Assembly (NCBI RefSeq): GCF_009765865.1
Contig: NZ_LMUQ01000047.1
Location: 15,830 to 71,783, forward strand
Direction: 5' to 3'
Length of the DNA stretch: 55,954 nt
Source of the DNA: Acidisoma sp. L85
GTDB taxonomy: Bacteria; Pseudomonadota; Alphaproteobacteria; Acetobacterales; Acetobacteraceae
The position numbers and the translations under genes are program-made. Below the pieces are notes generated by a model that had not been told where the DNA came from, ran no database searches, and saw only the letters and a program-made list of their open reading frames with translations. This document shows positions 1 through 9,225 of the stretch, piece by piece (positions within the stretch are counted from its first letter, which is position 1; every line of letters starts with the position of its first letter).

Positions 1-1398
1 GTGATGCAGGCGAGCGTGCCCGCGCAGATCAGGCATATGATTGACCGAGCCGTCCGGATCGCCAGCGCGCGGCGCGTTGTCACCTGTTTGATCCTTCCGA
101 ATGACCTGCAGTTGATGCCGTATCAGGACCCTCCTATGGCCCATGGCGCGACCCATACGGGGGTTGGCTATGCTTTACCGGCGAAGCTGCCGGATGAGGG
201 CACGCTGCGGGAAGCAGCTTCTATTCTGAACAGCGGCAAGAAGGTCGCCATGCTGGTCGGTGCGGGCGCCTTGGGTGCGACCGACGAAGTCATCGCGGTC
301 GCCGACAAGTTGCAGGCGGGTTGCGCCAAGGCACTTCTCGGCAAGGCGGCTTTGCCGGACGACCTGCCGTGGGTGACGGGCTCCCTCGGCCTGCTCGGCA
401 CCAAGCCGTCCTGGGATCTGATGCAAGGCTGCGACACCTTCCTGATGGTCGGCTCGTCTTTCCCCTACAGCGAGTTCTTGCCCAAGCCCGGCAGTGCCCG
501 CGGCGTACAGATCGATATCGACGCCGCCAGTCTTAGTCTCCGCTACCCGATGGAGTTGAGCATGGTCGGTGATAGCGCGACGACGCTGCGCGCGCTGCTG
601 CCGCTGTTGGAGCAAAAGACGGACACGTCCTGGCGCGGGGGGATCGAGAAGGGTCTGCAATCCTGGTGGAAGCAGCTGGAGGAGCGGGCGATGCAAAGCG
701 CCGAACCGCTCAACCCGCAACGCGTCTTCTGGGAGCTGTCGCCCAGGCTGCCCGAGAACGCCATCATCACCGCCGATAGTGGATCCGTAGCCAATTGGTA
801 TGCCCGAGACCTGAAGATGCGGCGGGGTATGAAGGCTTCTCTATCCGGTGGTCTTGCCTCGCTGGGTGCCGGCACGCCCTATGCGATGGCCGCGAAGATG
901 GCCTATCCCGAACGCACGGTGATCGCTTGCATGGGAGACGGCGCTATGCAGATGAACGGCCTGAACGTGATGATCACCATCAGTAAATATTGGAGGCAGT
1001 GGTCCAACCCCAAACTGATCGTGCTCGTTCTCAACAACCGGGACCTCAATCAGGTCACCTGGGAGGAGCGAGTAACGCTAGGCGCCGGGAAGACTGAAAG
1101 CACGCAGAGCATTCCGGATTTTCCGTATCACAAATACGCCGAGTTGCTCGGCCTGAAGGGGATCTTCGTCGATCATCCCGACAAGGTCGGCGCTGCCTGG
1201 GATGAAGCCCTGTCGGCTGATCGGCCCGTGATACTGGAGGCTTACACTGATCCCAATGTTCCGCCGCTGCCGCCACATATTACGCTGAAGGATGCGCGCA
1301 ATTTCATGACGTCTTTGCTTGATGAGCCTGAGCGAGCCAGCGTCATCGTCAATAGCGCTAAGGAGATGCTCGCGAGCGTCCTGCCCGGAAAGGGTTGA
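1..1398 (+). CDS. Thiamine-pyrophosphate-dependent enzyme (acetolactate synthase/pyruvate oxidase superfamily), 5' end outside window
   Basis: The 465 visible residues cover the end of the N-terminal Pyr domain, a central Rossmann-like domain (about residues 65-205) and the C-terminal PP domain. The PP domain carries the TPP/Mg signature GDGAMQMNG near residue 312, followed by NN about 30 residues later. Family members run near 590-600 residues, so roughly 130 N-terminal residues lie upstream of base 1 and the apparent start is an edge artefact. The family cleaves or ligates 2-keto acids using TPP; the substrate cannot be read here. It is followed after 3 bases by an enolase-superfamily gene, which suggests the TPP enzyme acts on a 2-keto acid made by that dehydratase (inference). 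Confidence 0.88.
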   Translation: MMQASVPAQIRHMIDRAVRIASARRVVTCLILPNDLQLMPYQDPPMAHGATHTGVGYALPAKLPDEGTLREAASILNSGKKVAMLVGAGALGATDEVIAVADKLQAGCAKALLGKAALPDDLPWVTGSLGLLGTKPSWDLMQGCDTFLMVGSSFPYSEFLPKPGSARGVQIDIDAASLSLRYPMELSMVGDSATTLRALLPLLEQKTDTSWRGGIEKGLQSWWKQLEERAMQSAEPLNPQRVFWELSPRLPENAIITADSGSVANWYARDLKMRRGMKASLSGGLASLGAGTPYAMAAKMAYPERTVIACMGDGAMQMNGLNVMITISKYWRQWSNPKLIVLVLNNRDLNQVTWEERVTLGAGKTESTQSIPDFPYHKYAELLGLKGIFVDHPDKVGAAWDEALSADRPVILEAYTDPNVPPLPPHITLKDARNFMTSLLDEPERASVIVNSAKEMLASVLPGKG

Positions 1399-1401
1399 TC
1401 G

Positions 1402-2499
1402 GTGTGCCCCGATGCGGCGATTGGCCGGGTGACCGCGCGCGCCTACACGGTGCCGACTGACGCCCCGGAGGCCGATGGCACCTTCGCCTGGGACAGGACG
1501 ACACTTGTCGTTGTCGAGGTCGCGGCCGGTGGCGAGACAGGACTGGGCTACACCTATGCCGATGCCTGCCTTTTGCGCCTCATCGAGAAGACACTTGGCC
1601 CCGTTATCGCGGGGGCCAATGCGATGGACATGCGGGCGGCTTGGACGGCCATGCAGCACGCGGTGCGGAATCTTGGACGATCCGGCCTGGCGGCATGCGC
1701 TATCTCGGCGATCGATGTCGCGCTCTGGGACCTCAAGGCTAAATTGCTCGGCGTTCCCCTCGCCTCGCTGTTCGGCCAAGAGCGCGCGTCGGTGTCAATT
1801 TACGGCAGTGGCGGCTTCACCACTTACGATGACGCGCAGCTACGCGATCAGCTTGCAGGCTGGGTGGAGAGGGATGGCTGCCGGGCCGTCAAGATGAAGA
1901 TCGGCACGCATACCGATCAGGATCCCCGTCGCGTCGCCATTGCCAAGAAGGCCATTGGAGACGCGGCTCTGTTTGTCGACGCAAACGGGGCTTTCGGAGT
2001 GCGGGAAGCTCTCCGCTTCGCGCATGTCTTTGCTGACAGCGCGGGGATCCGTTGGTTTGAGGAACCTGTGTCCTCAGATGATCTTGAGGGCCTACGGCTC
2101 GTTAGAGAGGCGGCGCCAGCCGGGGTGGATATTGCCGCCGGCGAATATGTCTACACCCAGGACGATGCCCGGCTTATGCTAGGCAGCGGGGCGGTTGATG
2201 TGCAGCAGGCGGATGCCACGCGTTGTGGAGGGATAACGGGCTTCCTCGCCATCGCAGCACAGTGCGAGGCGCACCATATCGATCTCTCCGGGCATTGCGC
2301 CCCCGCTCTCCATCTCCATGCGGCCTGCGCCGCACCGGTTTTTCGCCATCTCGAATGGTTCCACGATCATGTGCGGATCGAGCACATGCTGTTCGATGGC
2401 GCCCCGGTTCCGAAAGGTGGCGCCATCCGTCCTGACCTCTCGCGCCCTGGCCTCGGCCTGACCTTCAAACATTCTGACGCCGAGAGATACCAAGTATGA
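1402..2499 (+). CDS. Mandelate racemase/muconate lactonizing enzyme family protein (enolase superfamily, likely sugar-acid dehydratase)
   Basis: A 365-residue protein of normal family length. The N-terminal capping domain (about 1-125) is followed by a TIM barrel. Visible active-site elements are the KMKIG strand with the catalytic lysines, metal-ligand motifs FVDANG, FEEP and AAGEY, a conserved ADATRCGGITG stretch, and the late SGHCAP histidine motif. Members abstract a proton alpha to a carboxylate, and many are acid-sugar dehydratases producing 2-keto-3-deoxy acids. The start is GTG, 3 bases after the upstream stop, and the end overlaps the next gene by 4 bases (ATGA), so the genes are translationally coupled. 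The sugar acid is unknown. Confidence 0.87.
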   Translation: MCPDAAIGRVTARAYTVPTDAPEADGTFAWDRTTLVVVEVAAGGETGLGYTYADACLLRLIEKTLGPVIAGANAMDMRAAWTAMQHAVRNLGRSGLAACAISAIDVALWDLKAKLLGVPLASLFGQERASVSIYGSGGFTTYDDAQLRDQLAGWVERDGCRAVKMKIGTHTDQDPRRVAIAKKAIGDAALFVDANGAFGVREALRFAHVFADSAGIRWFEEPVSSDDLEGLRLVREAAPAGVDIAAGEYVYTQDDARLMLGSGAVDVQQADATRCGGITGFLAIAAQCEAHHIDLSGHCAPALHLHAACAAPVFRHLEWFHDHVRIEHMLFDGAPVPKGGAIRPDLSRPGLGLTFKHSDAERYQV

Positions 2500-3437
2500 A
2501 TACAACGAGGCCGACAGGCGATGTGGCAACGGCCATCGCTCTGCTGAGCGGGGCAACGCTATTGGGTGGCGTCGCCTTGGCGTTGCGTCCGCCGAAGGCG
2601 CCGACCGACCCGCGTGAGACCACGCTGCGCGCCGCGCGCCGCCTCAACCGGGCCGCCGGCGCGCTCGCGGCTTCGGTGCTCGTCGATAGCGCCATCGAGC
2701 ACTATCGCGGTTCCTTCCACAACAAGGCGATGGTGACACCGCTTGTTACGGCATCCCTGTCCTTACTGGCGAGCCTTCACGGTACTGGCGATCGCCGCTA
2801 CGGCGCCCATGTGGTGCGGGACATCATCTATGCGGGCGCCGCGTTGACCGGCGTGATCGGGACGGGATTTCATCTCTACAACATCAGCAGAAAGCCCGGC
2901 GGGTTCGGATGGCAGAACCTTTTCTACTCGGCACCCCTCGGCGCCCCGGCTGCCATGTCCCTATCCGGGATGCTCGGCTTTCTGTCCGAGCGGCTGCGTG
3001 ACAACCTCCCCGGATCCAGGCCGACGATCCTCGGCATCCCCGCCGGCCGTGTCATCGGCGTCATGACGAGCCTCGGCCTGCTGGGCACGACGGGTGAGGC
3101 GGGGCTGCTCCATTTCCGTGGCGCCTATCACAACCCCGCGATGTACTTGCCCGTTACCATGCCGCCAATAACGGCCCTCCTGCTGGGCGCCAGTGCTATG
3201 GGCAGCCTCGGGAAACGGCGCAGACTGACCCGCTGGTGGCTGCGCTTGACGGCGCTTCTAGGCTTCTCGGGCAGCGGCTTTCATGCCGTCGGCGTGGCTC
3301 GCGGCATGGGCGGATGGCGGAATTGGAGCCAGAACCTGCTCAATGGGCCGCCAATCCCGGCCCCGCCCAGCTTTACGGGGCTCGCAATGGCCGGCCTTGC
3401 GGCGCTCGGGCTGATGGAGGATTACCCCGATGACTAA
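2496..3437 (+). CDS. Uncharacterised polytopic membrane protein with a tandem-duplicated histidine-containing module
   Basis: A 313-residue hydrophobic protein with about 8 predicted membrane segments; I do not recognise a named family. It consists of two copies of one unit. HYRGSFHNKAM (from residue 69) matches HFRGAYHNPAM (from 206), and GTGFHLYN (His126) matches GSGFHAVG (His263). Three histidine pairs (69/206, 75/212, 126/263) all sit exactly 137 residues apart. Conserved histidines inside or beside membrane helices suit heme or metal binding, or a quinone site. It lies in a tight operon (4-base overlap before, 8-base overlap after) next to a GMC dehydrogenase and its subunit 3, with no cytochrome c gene, so an electron-transfer or membrane-anchor role is my inference. 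Confidence 0.8.
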   Translation: MNTTRPTGDVATAIALLSGATLLGGVALALRPPKAPTDPRETTLRAARRLNRAAGALAASVLVDSAIEHYRGSFHNKAMVTPLVTASLSLLASLHGTGDRRYGAHVVRDIIYAGAALTGVIGTGFHLYNISRKPGGFGWQNLFYSAPLGAPAAMSLSGMLGFLSERLRDNLPGSRPTILGIPAGRVIGVMTSLGLLGTTGEAGLLHFRGAYHNPAMYLPVTMPPITALLLGASAMGSLGKRRRLTRWWLRLTALLGFSGSGFHAVGVARGMGGWRNWSQNLLNGPPIPAPPSFTGLAMAGLAALGLMEDYPDD

Positions 3438-4071
3438 CCTCTATCCAGGCTACGATGTGCTTGCCAAGCGCCGCACGCCGTCTTGGAATGAAAAGACGCG
3501 AGCGGTGATCGATCATCGCCTGGCGATTCCGCGTGAGCCGCGTTTCCTGTCACCAGAGCTGTTCGTCATCCTCGAAGCATTTTGCGCGCGCATTCTGCCG
3601 CAGCCCTCCGATCGACCGCCAGTGCCGCTTGCGGCGCTCGTCGACACGAAGCTGTTCACGAATCTTCAGGATGGATTCCGCTACAGCCAGATGCCGGACC
3701 AGGGCGAGGCGTGGCGGTGTGGTCTGATGGCACTGGATGAGGCCGCACGCGCGCATTACGACCGCGGGTTTACGGCCCTCAGCGGCGAACAGCAGGACGA
3801 CGTCCTACGCCGCATGGAGCGCGGTGAATTGTCAGGCGGAGCGCTAGGCGACATGCCCGCGGAGATGTTCTTCGAGCATCGTGCTGTGCTCGACATCGTC
3901 TCCTCCTACTATGCGCACCCAACGGCCTGGAGCGAGATGGGTTTTGGCGGTCCGGCAAGCCCGCGCGGCTATGTCCGTATGGGCCTCGATCGTCGCGACC
4001 CGTGGGAGGCGGCGGAGGCCAAGTCCGATGAGGAGGAGCACGCACGGCGGGAGAACCAAGGTGTCGGCTGA
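3430..4071 (+). CDS. Gluconate 2-dehydrogenase subunit 3 family protein
   Basis: A 213-residue soluble protein, partner type for GMC flavoprotein dehydrogenases. The family core is visible (LSPELFVILEAFCARILP, then the aromatic-rich FRYSQMPDQGEAWR and an HYDRGFTALS segment). Classical gluconate or fructose dehydrogenase small subunits often carry a Tat signal that co-exports the flavoprotein; none is present here, so the complex probably works on the cytoplasmic side. The gene overlaps its upstream neighbour by 8 bases and the downstream GMC gene by 11. The gene pair defines a dehydrogenase complex; the usual cytochrome c subunit is absent. Confidence 0.82.
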   Translation: MTNLYPGYDVLAKRRTPSWNEKTRAVIDHRLAIPREPRFLSPELFVILEAFCARILPQPSDRPPVPLAALVDTKLFTNLQDGFRYSQMPDQGEAWRCGLMALDEAARAHYDRGFTALSGEQQDDVLRRMERGELSGGALGDMPAEMFFEHRAVLDIVSSYYAHPTAWSEMGFGGPASPRGYVRMGLDRRDPWEAAEAKSDEEEHARRENQGVG

Positions 4072-5704
4072 TCCCTTCGCGGCGCCGCGCGCAATTGGCG
4101 GCCGGGCGCCGGATGTCTTCAAGCCCGGCGCCTGGGTGGAGATGCAGCAGTATGAGGAGGATGAGGCGGTCGATTTTGTCGTCATTGGCACAGGGGCCGG
4201 CGGCGGCCCGTTAATCGCCCGCCTGGCGGAGCAGGGTTTTTCGGTCGTCGGCTTTGATGCAGGTCCGTATTTCCGCCCGCTTGAGGACTTTGCGTCTGAC
4301 GAGATGGAGCAGCAAAAGCTCTATTGGCTTGATCAGCGCATCATCGACGGCGACAACCCGATCCGCATGGGTGGCAAGAACAGCGGCAAAGCCGTCGGCG
4401 GCAGCACGGTCCACTTTGCTATGGTCTCGCTACGGTTCCGGCCTGAATGGTTCAAATCCCGCAGCGTGCTCGGCTACGGCGCGGATTGGCCGCTCGATTG
4501 GCGCGAGATGTGGGATTACTACCGCCGCGCCGAGAAGGCGCTCAGCATTGCCGGCCCCGTCAGCTATCCATGGGGACCGAAACGGCCGCGCTACCCTTAC
4601 CGTCCGCACGAACTGAACGGCGCGGCCGAACTGCTGGCGCGCGGCGCCGAAGCTATGGGGTACAAATGGACTGCGACGCCACTCGCCACCGTTTCCGCGC
4701 CGCACGGTGATTCGCCGCCCTGCGTCTATCGCGGCTTCTGTCGCTTTGGTTGTTCAACCAATGCGAAGCAAAGCCAATTGGTGACGTTCATACCGCGCGC
4801 CATCGCGGCCGGCGCCGAAATCCGCGATTTGGCGATGGTCGGTCGGATCGAAACCGGGCCGGACGCGCGGGCGACCGGCGTGCATTATCATCGCGAAGGT
4901 CGCTGGCGATACCAGAAGGCTCGCAATGTTATCGTCGCGGGCTATGCGATTGAGACGCCACGCCTGCTGCTGGCCTCTGCCAATGATCGCTACCCTGAGG
5001 GCCTCGCCAACAGCTCCGGTCTTGTCGGCAAGAACCTCATGACCCAGTCTAACCAAGCGGTCTGGGGCGTCATGGATCAGGAGGTCAGGTGGAACAAAGG
5101 TCCTCCTTCGCTCAGCATCACCGAGCACTGGAATTATGACGACCGCAAGGACTTTCACGGCGGCTATTGCTGGATGGCGCAGGGGCCGTTGCCGATCGAG
5201 TGGGCAACCGTCGTTACCGGGTCGCGGAAGCTCTGGGGGACACCGCTGCGCGAGCAGATGATGCGCTACAATCATCAGGTTGGACTCAAGATGGTAGGCG
5301 AGATGTTACCCGACGAGCGCAACCGCGTTACGCTGACTGATGAAGTCGATCAATACGGCCTGCGTATCCCCCGTATCACCTATAGTTGGAGCGATAATGA
5401 CAAGGCATTGATCCAACATGCACTTGGCCAGATGCAGACGAGCCTAGAGATGGTCGGGGCCGAGGATATCTTCCGGCAGGAAGATGACACCAACCACCTA
5501 GCTGGCACCGCCCGCATGGGCACCGATCCGCGCAGCAGTGTCGTCAACTCGGATTGCCGAAGCTGGGATATTCCTAATCTCTGGATTTGTGACGGCTCGG
5601 TCTTCCCGACGACCGGCGGCGTCAATCCGTCTCTGACGATCACGGCCATCGCACTGCGCGTGGCCGACCGAATCAAGGCACTCGCCGCGCGGGGCGAGCT
5701 GTAG
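4061..5704 (+). CDS. GMC-family FAD-dependent dehydrogenase (gluconate 2-dehydrogenase large-subunit type)
   Basis: The GTG start at 4061 gives 547 residues and the usual N-terminus; a longer open frame to 3881 only shadows the upstream gene. The FAD dinucleotide fold is VVIGTGAGGG near residues 40-49. The C-terminal active-site signatures HLAGTARMG and GGVNPSLT are present. A four-cysteine-like stretch (PPCVYRGFCRFGCSTNA, near 225) is typical of the gluconate-dehydrogenase branch. It oxidises an alcohol group of a sugar, polyol or sugar acid and passes electrons on, probably to quinone. There is no signal peptide. It is the last gene of the operon; about 500 bases separate it from cyoA. Confidence 0.9.
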   Translation: MSADPFAAPRAIGGRAPDVFKPGAWVEMQQYEEDEAVDFVVIGTGAGGGPLIARLAEQGFSVVGFDAGPYFRPLEDFASDEMEQQKLYWLDQRIIDGDNPIRMGGKNSGKAVGGSTVHFAMVSLRFRPEWFKSRSVLGYGADWPLDWREMWDYYRRAEKALSIAGPVSYPWGPKRPRYPYRPHELNGAAELLARGAEAMGYKWTATPLATVSAPHGDSPPCVYRGFCRFGCSTNAKQSQLVTFIPRAIAAGAEIRDLAMVGRIETGPDARATGVHYHREGRWRYQKARNVIVAGYAIETPRLLLASANDRYPEGLANSSGLVGKNLMTQSNQAVWGVMDQEVRWNKGPPSLSITEHWNYDDRKDFHGGYCWMAQGPLPIEWATVVTGSRKLWGTPLREQMMRYNHQVGLKMVGEMLPDERNRVTLTDEVDQYGLRIPRITYSWSDNDKALIQHALGQMQTSLEMVGAEDIFRQEDDTNHLAGTARMGTDPRSSVVNSDCRSWDIPNLWICDGSVFPTTGGVNPSLTITAIALRVADRIKALAARGEL

Positions 5705-6204
5705 GGCGCTCGTGCGGTGGTAATGGCCTGTATCGAAGCGACGAAACGCCGACACTCGAGCAGGGCGCTGGATGCCGAGAATAGCTATTGTGACGGTAGC
5801 CGCCGGTGTTGGCCGCGCAACGGTTGGGGCGTGTTCAGCAGAGGTTATGACGTGATGCTTCCTAATACGGGAACAGTGCTGTCTCGGCAACGCAATTACC
5901 GAGATCAGAACATCTGGCGTGCAAAACGGCCGTCTTCTCGAGGGATGTCTCCGATGCCCCTGCAGTTGACAGCGCCGCCGAGGCTATCAAAGGCGAGCTT
6001 GTGCCCATCGATGTCCGGGTCATTGTATGTTCCCAAAGTCGAGGGCGCCATAGGAGATTTGAATCTCAACCGAAGTCCGGGGAATCGTCCGGATTAGTGC
6101 TCGTCAATCGGTGACCGCAATCGACATGACGCAAGGTTAAATGAAATGAATCGGACTCACACCATTCGATCCACCCCACTATGTCACTCGCTGTCTAATA
6201 CGTC
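5705..6204. other. Intergenic region upstream of cyoA, no supported gene
   Basis: About 500 bases between the GMC gene and cyoA. One open frame (5717-6097 +) has no recognisable protein character and I do not call it. The region must hold the cyo promoter, but I see no convincing -35/-10 pair or operator. The 100 bases before cyoA are the most AT-rich part. Confidence 0.5.
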
Positions 6205-7143
6205 ATGTCCAAGACCAGCACAGGCCTGATAACGCGCGCCGTGGGCAGTCCTATTCGTCGGCTGCGCAAGGGCGTGACAATGGGCCTAACGGTAATGGCG
6301 GCCGGTCTGCTTTCAGGCTGCTCGGTGCTTAGCCGCGGATTTCTGGGAGCGGCCGGCCCGGTCGCTGCGGCTGAGCGGCACGAATTCTACCTCGTTGGCG
6401 CCGTTATGCTGCTGGTGATCGGGCCAGTGCTACTACTGACACCACTCATTGCCTGGCACTATCGGCTGGCCAACACAAAAAGCGCCTTCCGTCCGCAATG
6501 GGGTTTCTCCTGGATCTTGGAAGGGCTGATCTGGATCCCGCCCACCATTATCGTCATTGTACTTGCGGTCTTCCTGGTGGATGACACAGTGCGGCTGGAT
6601 CCGTATCGGCCCCTTTCGCCTGGCCTGTCACCGCTGCAGGTGCAAGCCGTTTCGCTGGATTGGAAGTGGCTGTTCATCTATCCGGACCAGCACATCGCCT
6701 CCGTCAATCAGCTGATCCTACCTGCCGGACGGCCTGTGCATGTCAGTCTGACCAGCGGGACCGTAATGCAGTCGCTTCTGATGCCGCAACTCGCCGGACA
6801 GATCCTCGCCATGGCCGGAATGACCACGCAGCTGAACTTCGCGATTTCGCAGCCCGGAACGTATTGGGGAGAAAATGCCCAGTATAACGGCGCGGGTTTC
6901 GATAAGCAGAAGTTTCAGGTCCTGGGCGTAAATCCGGTTGATTTCAACCGCTGGGTTGCATCGTCTCGACAGACACCTCGCCTGCTCGATGACGCGGCCT
7001 ATCGTACCCTGTCGCGCGAATCCGTGCTGTCGCAGCCCGTGACCTTCGGTAGCGTTGAGCCCGGCCTCTTCGCCAAAATTGTTCATCAGGCCATCCGGCC
7101 CGGCTATCTGCGCCAGCACGAGGACGCCAACTCTCATGGGTGA
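6205..7143 (+). CDS. cyoA: Cytochrome bo3 ubiquinol oxidase subunit II
   Basis: A 312-residue lipoprotein. A basic N-terminus (PIRRLRKG) leads to the lipobox LLSGC with the acylated cysteine near residue 39. Two membrane helices follow (about 60-85 and 105-128), then a cupredoxin domain. In the region where cytochrome c oxidases hold CuA, this protein reads NAQYNGAGFDKQKF with no Cys/His/Met set, as expected for a quinol oxidase. The GTG at 6241 is an alternative start that would give a more usual signal length. It is followed by cyoB after 3 bases. Confidence 0.92.
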   Translation: MSKTSTGLITRAVGSPIRRLRKGVTMGLTVMAAGLLSGCSVLSRGFLGAAGPVAAAERHEFYLVGAVMLLVIGPVLLLTPLIAWHYRLANTKSAFRPQWGFSWILEGLIWIPPTIIVIVLAVFLVDDTVRLDPYRPLSPGLSPLQVQAVSLDWKWLFIYPDQHIASVNQLILPAGRPVHVSLTSGTVMQSLLMPQLAGQILAMAGMTTQLNFAISQPGTYWGENAQYNGAGFDKQKFQVLGVNPVDFNRWVASSRQTPRLLDDAAYRTLSRESVLSQPVTFGSVEPGLFAKIVHQAIRPGYLRQHEDANSHG

Positions 7144-7146
7144 CCG

Positions 7147-9225
7147 ATGACCTTCTGGCATATCCTGCTCGGACGGTTGACCTGGGACTCCCTCGTGTTC
7201 GTCGAGGCCTGGCGGAATCCGACGATCAGCGAAATCATCGGCGGTCTCGCGGGCGGCGTCGCGGTGCTGGGTGCAGCGCTTCTGTTTGGATTGATCACGA
7301 TCCTCGGCAGATGGCGATACCTCTGGACCGTGTGGCTGACGAGCCTCGATCACAAGAAGATCGGGATCATGTACATGGTCTTCGCCGTGATCATGCTGTG
7401 CCGAGCGCTCATCGAGGCAGTCCTCATGCGTACGCAACAGGCAATCGCTATCAATAATCCCGGTCTGGTCGCGCCCGATCATTTCGCGCAGCTTTTTTCA
7501 ACCCACGGGACGATCATGGTCTTCTTCGTGGGCATGCCGCTTCTTACCGGGCTCATGAACTTTGTGATGCCCCTGCAGATTGGCTCTCGCGATGTGGCCT
7601 TCCCGTATATGAACTCGATCAGCTTGTGGCTGACGGTCGGTGGCGGCATCATGATGATGGCTTCACTCGTTGTAGGAAAATTCTCAACCGGCGGCTGGAG
7701 CGGCTATCCGCCCTACACGGAACTCGCCTTCAACGGCGGCGTTGGACCCGACTACTGGATCTGGGCGGTTTCGCTCAGCTCGCTCGGCGCGATGATGACG
7801 GGCATCAACTTTGCGGTGACGGTCTATAAGTTCCGGTCGCCCGGCATGAGGTGGATGCGCTTGCCGCTCTTTACATGGACCACTCTCTGCACCGCCATCC
7901 TGATGATCTTCGCGATGCCTCCGCTAACAGTCGCGACCTTGCTCCTGGCCGCAGATCGATACCTCGGGATGCACTTCTTCACGAATGATCTCGGCGGCAA
8001 CGTGATGAACTTCGTCAACCTCTTTTGGCTTTTTGGCCATCCGGAGGTCTATATCCTCATCTTGCCGGCCTTCGGCGTCTACTCCGAGGTAGTTTCTGCC
8101 TTCTCGTCGAAGGAACTCTATGGCTATACCTCGCTGGTAATCGCCACTATGGTGATCGCGATCCTATCCTTTACGGTCTGGCTTCACCATTTTTTTACGA
8201 TGGGGCAAAGCGCCGGCGTCAACTCGTTTTTCGGCATCGCGACGATGCTGATCGGTATCCCTACCGGCGTGAAGATCTACGACTGGATCTGGACAATGTT
8301 CTGGGGAGAGGTGCGGTTCAGCACCTCAATGCTCTTCTCCATCGCCTTCATGATCACCTTCGTAATCGGCGGCATGACCGGGATCATTCTGGCAACTCCG
8401 CCTCTCGACTACTTGGTGCACAACACGCTCTTTCTCGTCGCCCATTTCCACAACATGCTGATCCCGGGCACGCTCTACGGCGTGATCGCCGGTTATTACT
8501 ATTGGTTCCCGAAGGCCTTTGGCTTCCGCCTCTCGGAGAAATGGGGGCGCATCGCTTTCGTCTGCTGGGTGCCCGGCTTCTATCTTGCCTTCATGCCGCT
8601 CTATGTAATGGGCGCGTCGGGAGTGGCGCGGCGCACGCAGGAGCTTTTTGATCCGGCACTTCGGCCCTGGGTTATCGCAGCCGAGATCGGTGCTTTGCTG
8701 CTCCTTGCGGGGCTCGCCAGCCTCTTCATCCAGCTCTATGTCAGCATTAGACAGCGTCACACTACGCGTGTGCCCGTCGGCGACCCTTGGGATGCCCGTG
8801 GACTGGAATGGTCAATGTCTGCGCCGCCGCCCGAATATAATTTCGCGGTGATCCCTCAGGTCAGCCGACGAGACCCGTTCCATTGGCAGAAGATCAACAA
8901 TGGCGCCTATAAGCCCGCCGACCACTACCGGGATATTGAAGTGCCTAAGAACAGCATGTGCGGCGTTTTGATCGGGCTTGGCATGACCGCCTGCTTCACA
9001 GGCCTCGTGTGGCATATGTGGTGGCTCGCCGTCTGCGGCTTTACCTTTTCACTCGGCACCGCCATCGCACGCAGCTTTATGCGCGATGTGCGGCGGACGA
9101 TCCCGGCGGCCGAGGTGGAAGCACAACACCGGCGGTGGTTGGAAACCACCGCCGCAGCTCTACCGATCCCTCGGCACCTGGAAATGACGCCGGAGAATGA
9201 GGGATTAGCCAAATGGCAAGGTTGA
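7147..9225 (+). CDS. cyoB: Cytochrome bo3 ubiquinol oxidase subunit I
   Basis: A 692-residue heme-copper oxidase core. The metal ligands are all visible: the low-spin heme histidine in FSTHGTIMVFF, the CuB histidine in GHPEVYILILPAFG, the paired CuB histidines in WLHHFFTMG, and the heme ligands in VAHFHNMLIPG. The YS residues of the K-channel follow GHPEVYI, as in A-type oxidases. It reduces O2 to water with quinol electrons and pumps protons in the inner membrane. The stop overlaps the cyoC start by 13 bases. Confidence 0.96.
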   Translation: MTFWHILLGRLTWDSLVFVEAWRNPTISEIIGGLAGGVAVLGAALLFGLITILGRWRYLWTVWLTSLDHKKIGIMYMVFAVIMLCRALIEAVLMRTQQAIAINNPGLVAPDHFAQLFSTHGTIMVFFVGMPLLTGLMNFVMPLQIGSRDVAFPYMNSISLWLTVGGGIMMMASLVVGKFSTGGWSGYPPYTELAFNGGVGPDYWIWAVSLSSLGAMMTGINFAVTVYKFRSPGMRWMRLPLFTWTTLCTAILMIFAMPPLTVATLLLAADRYLGMHFFTNDLGGNVMNFVNLFWLFGHPEVYILILPAFGVYSEVVSAFSSKELYGYTSLVIATMVIAILSFTVWLHHFFTMGQSAGVNSFFGIATMLIGIPTGVKIYDWIWTMFWGEVRFSTSMLFSIAFMITFVIGGMTGIILATPPLDYLVHNTLFLVAHFHNMLIPGTLYGVIAGYYYWFPKAFGFRLSEKWGRIAFVCWVPGFYLAFMPLYVMGASGVARRTQELFDPALRPWVIAAEIGALLLLAGLASLFIQLYVSIRQRHTTRVPVGDPWDARGLEWSMSAPPPEYNFAVIPQVSRRDPFHWQKINNGAYKPADHYRDIEVPKNSMCGVLIGLGMTACFTGLVWHMWWLAVCGFTFSLGTAIARSFMRDVRRTIPAAEVEAQHRRWLETTAAALPIPRHLEMTPENEGLAKWQG

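Noticed and set aside
1078-1779. 233-codon minus-strand frame over the TPP and enolase-superfamily genes
   Set aside because: Antisense shadow of two clear genes.
3881-4060. 60-residue N-terminal extension of the GMC protein
   Set aside because: It overlaps the subunit 3 gene out of frame and lacks family character; GTG 4061 fits the family start and the operon overlap pattern.
5717-6097. 126-codon frame between GMC and cyoA
   Set aside because: No motif, signal or ribosome site; composition typical of chance frames.
6718-7482. 254-codon minus-strand frame across cyoA/cyoB
   Set aside because: Antisense shadow of well-supported oxidase genes.
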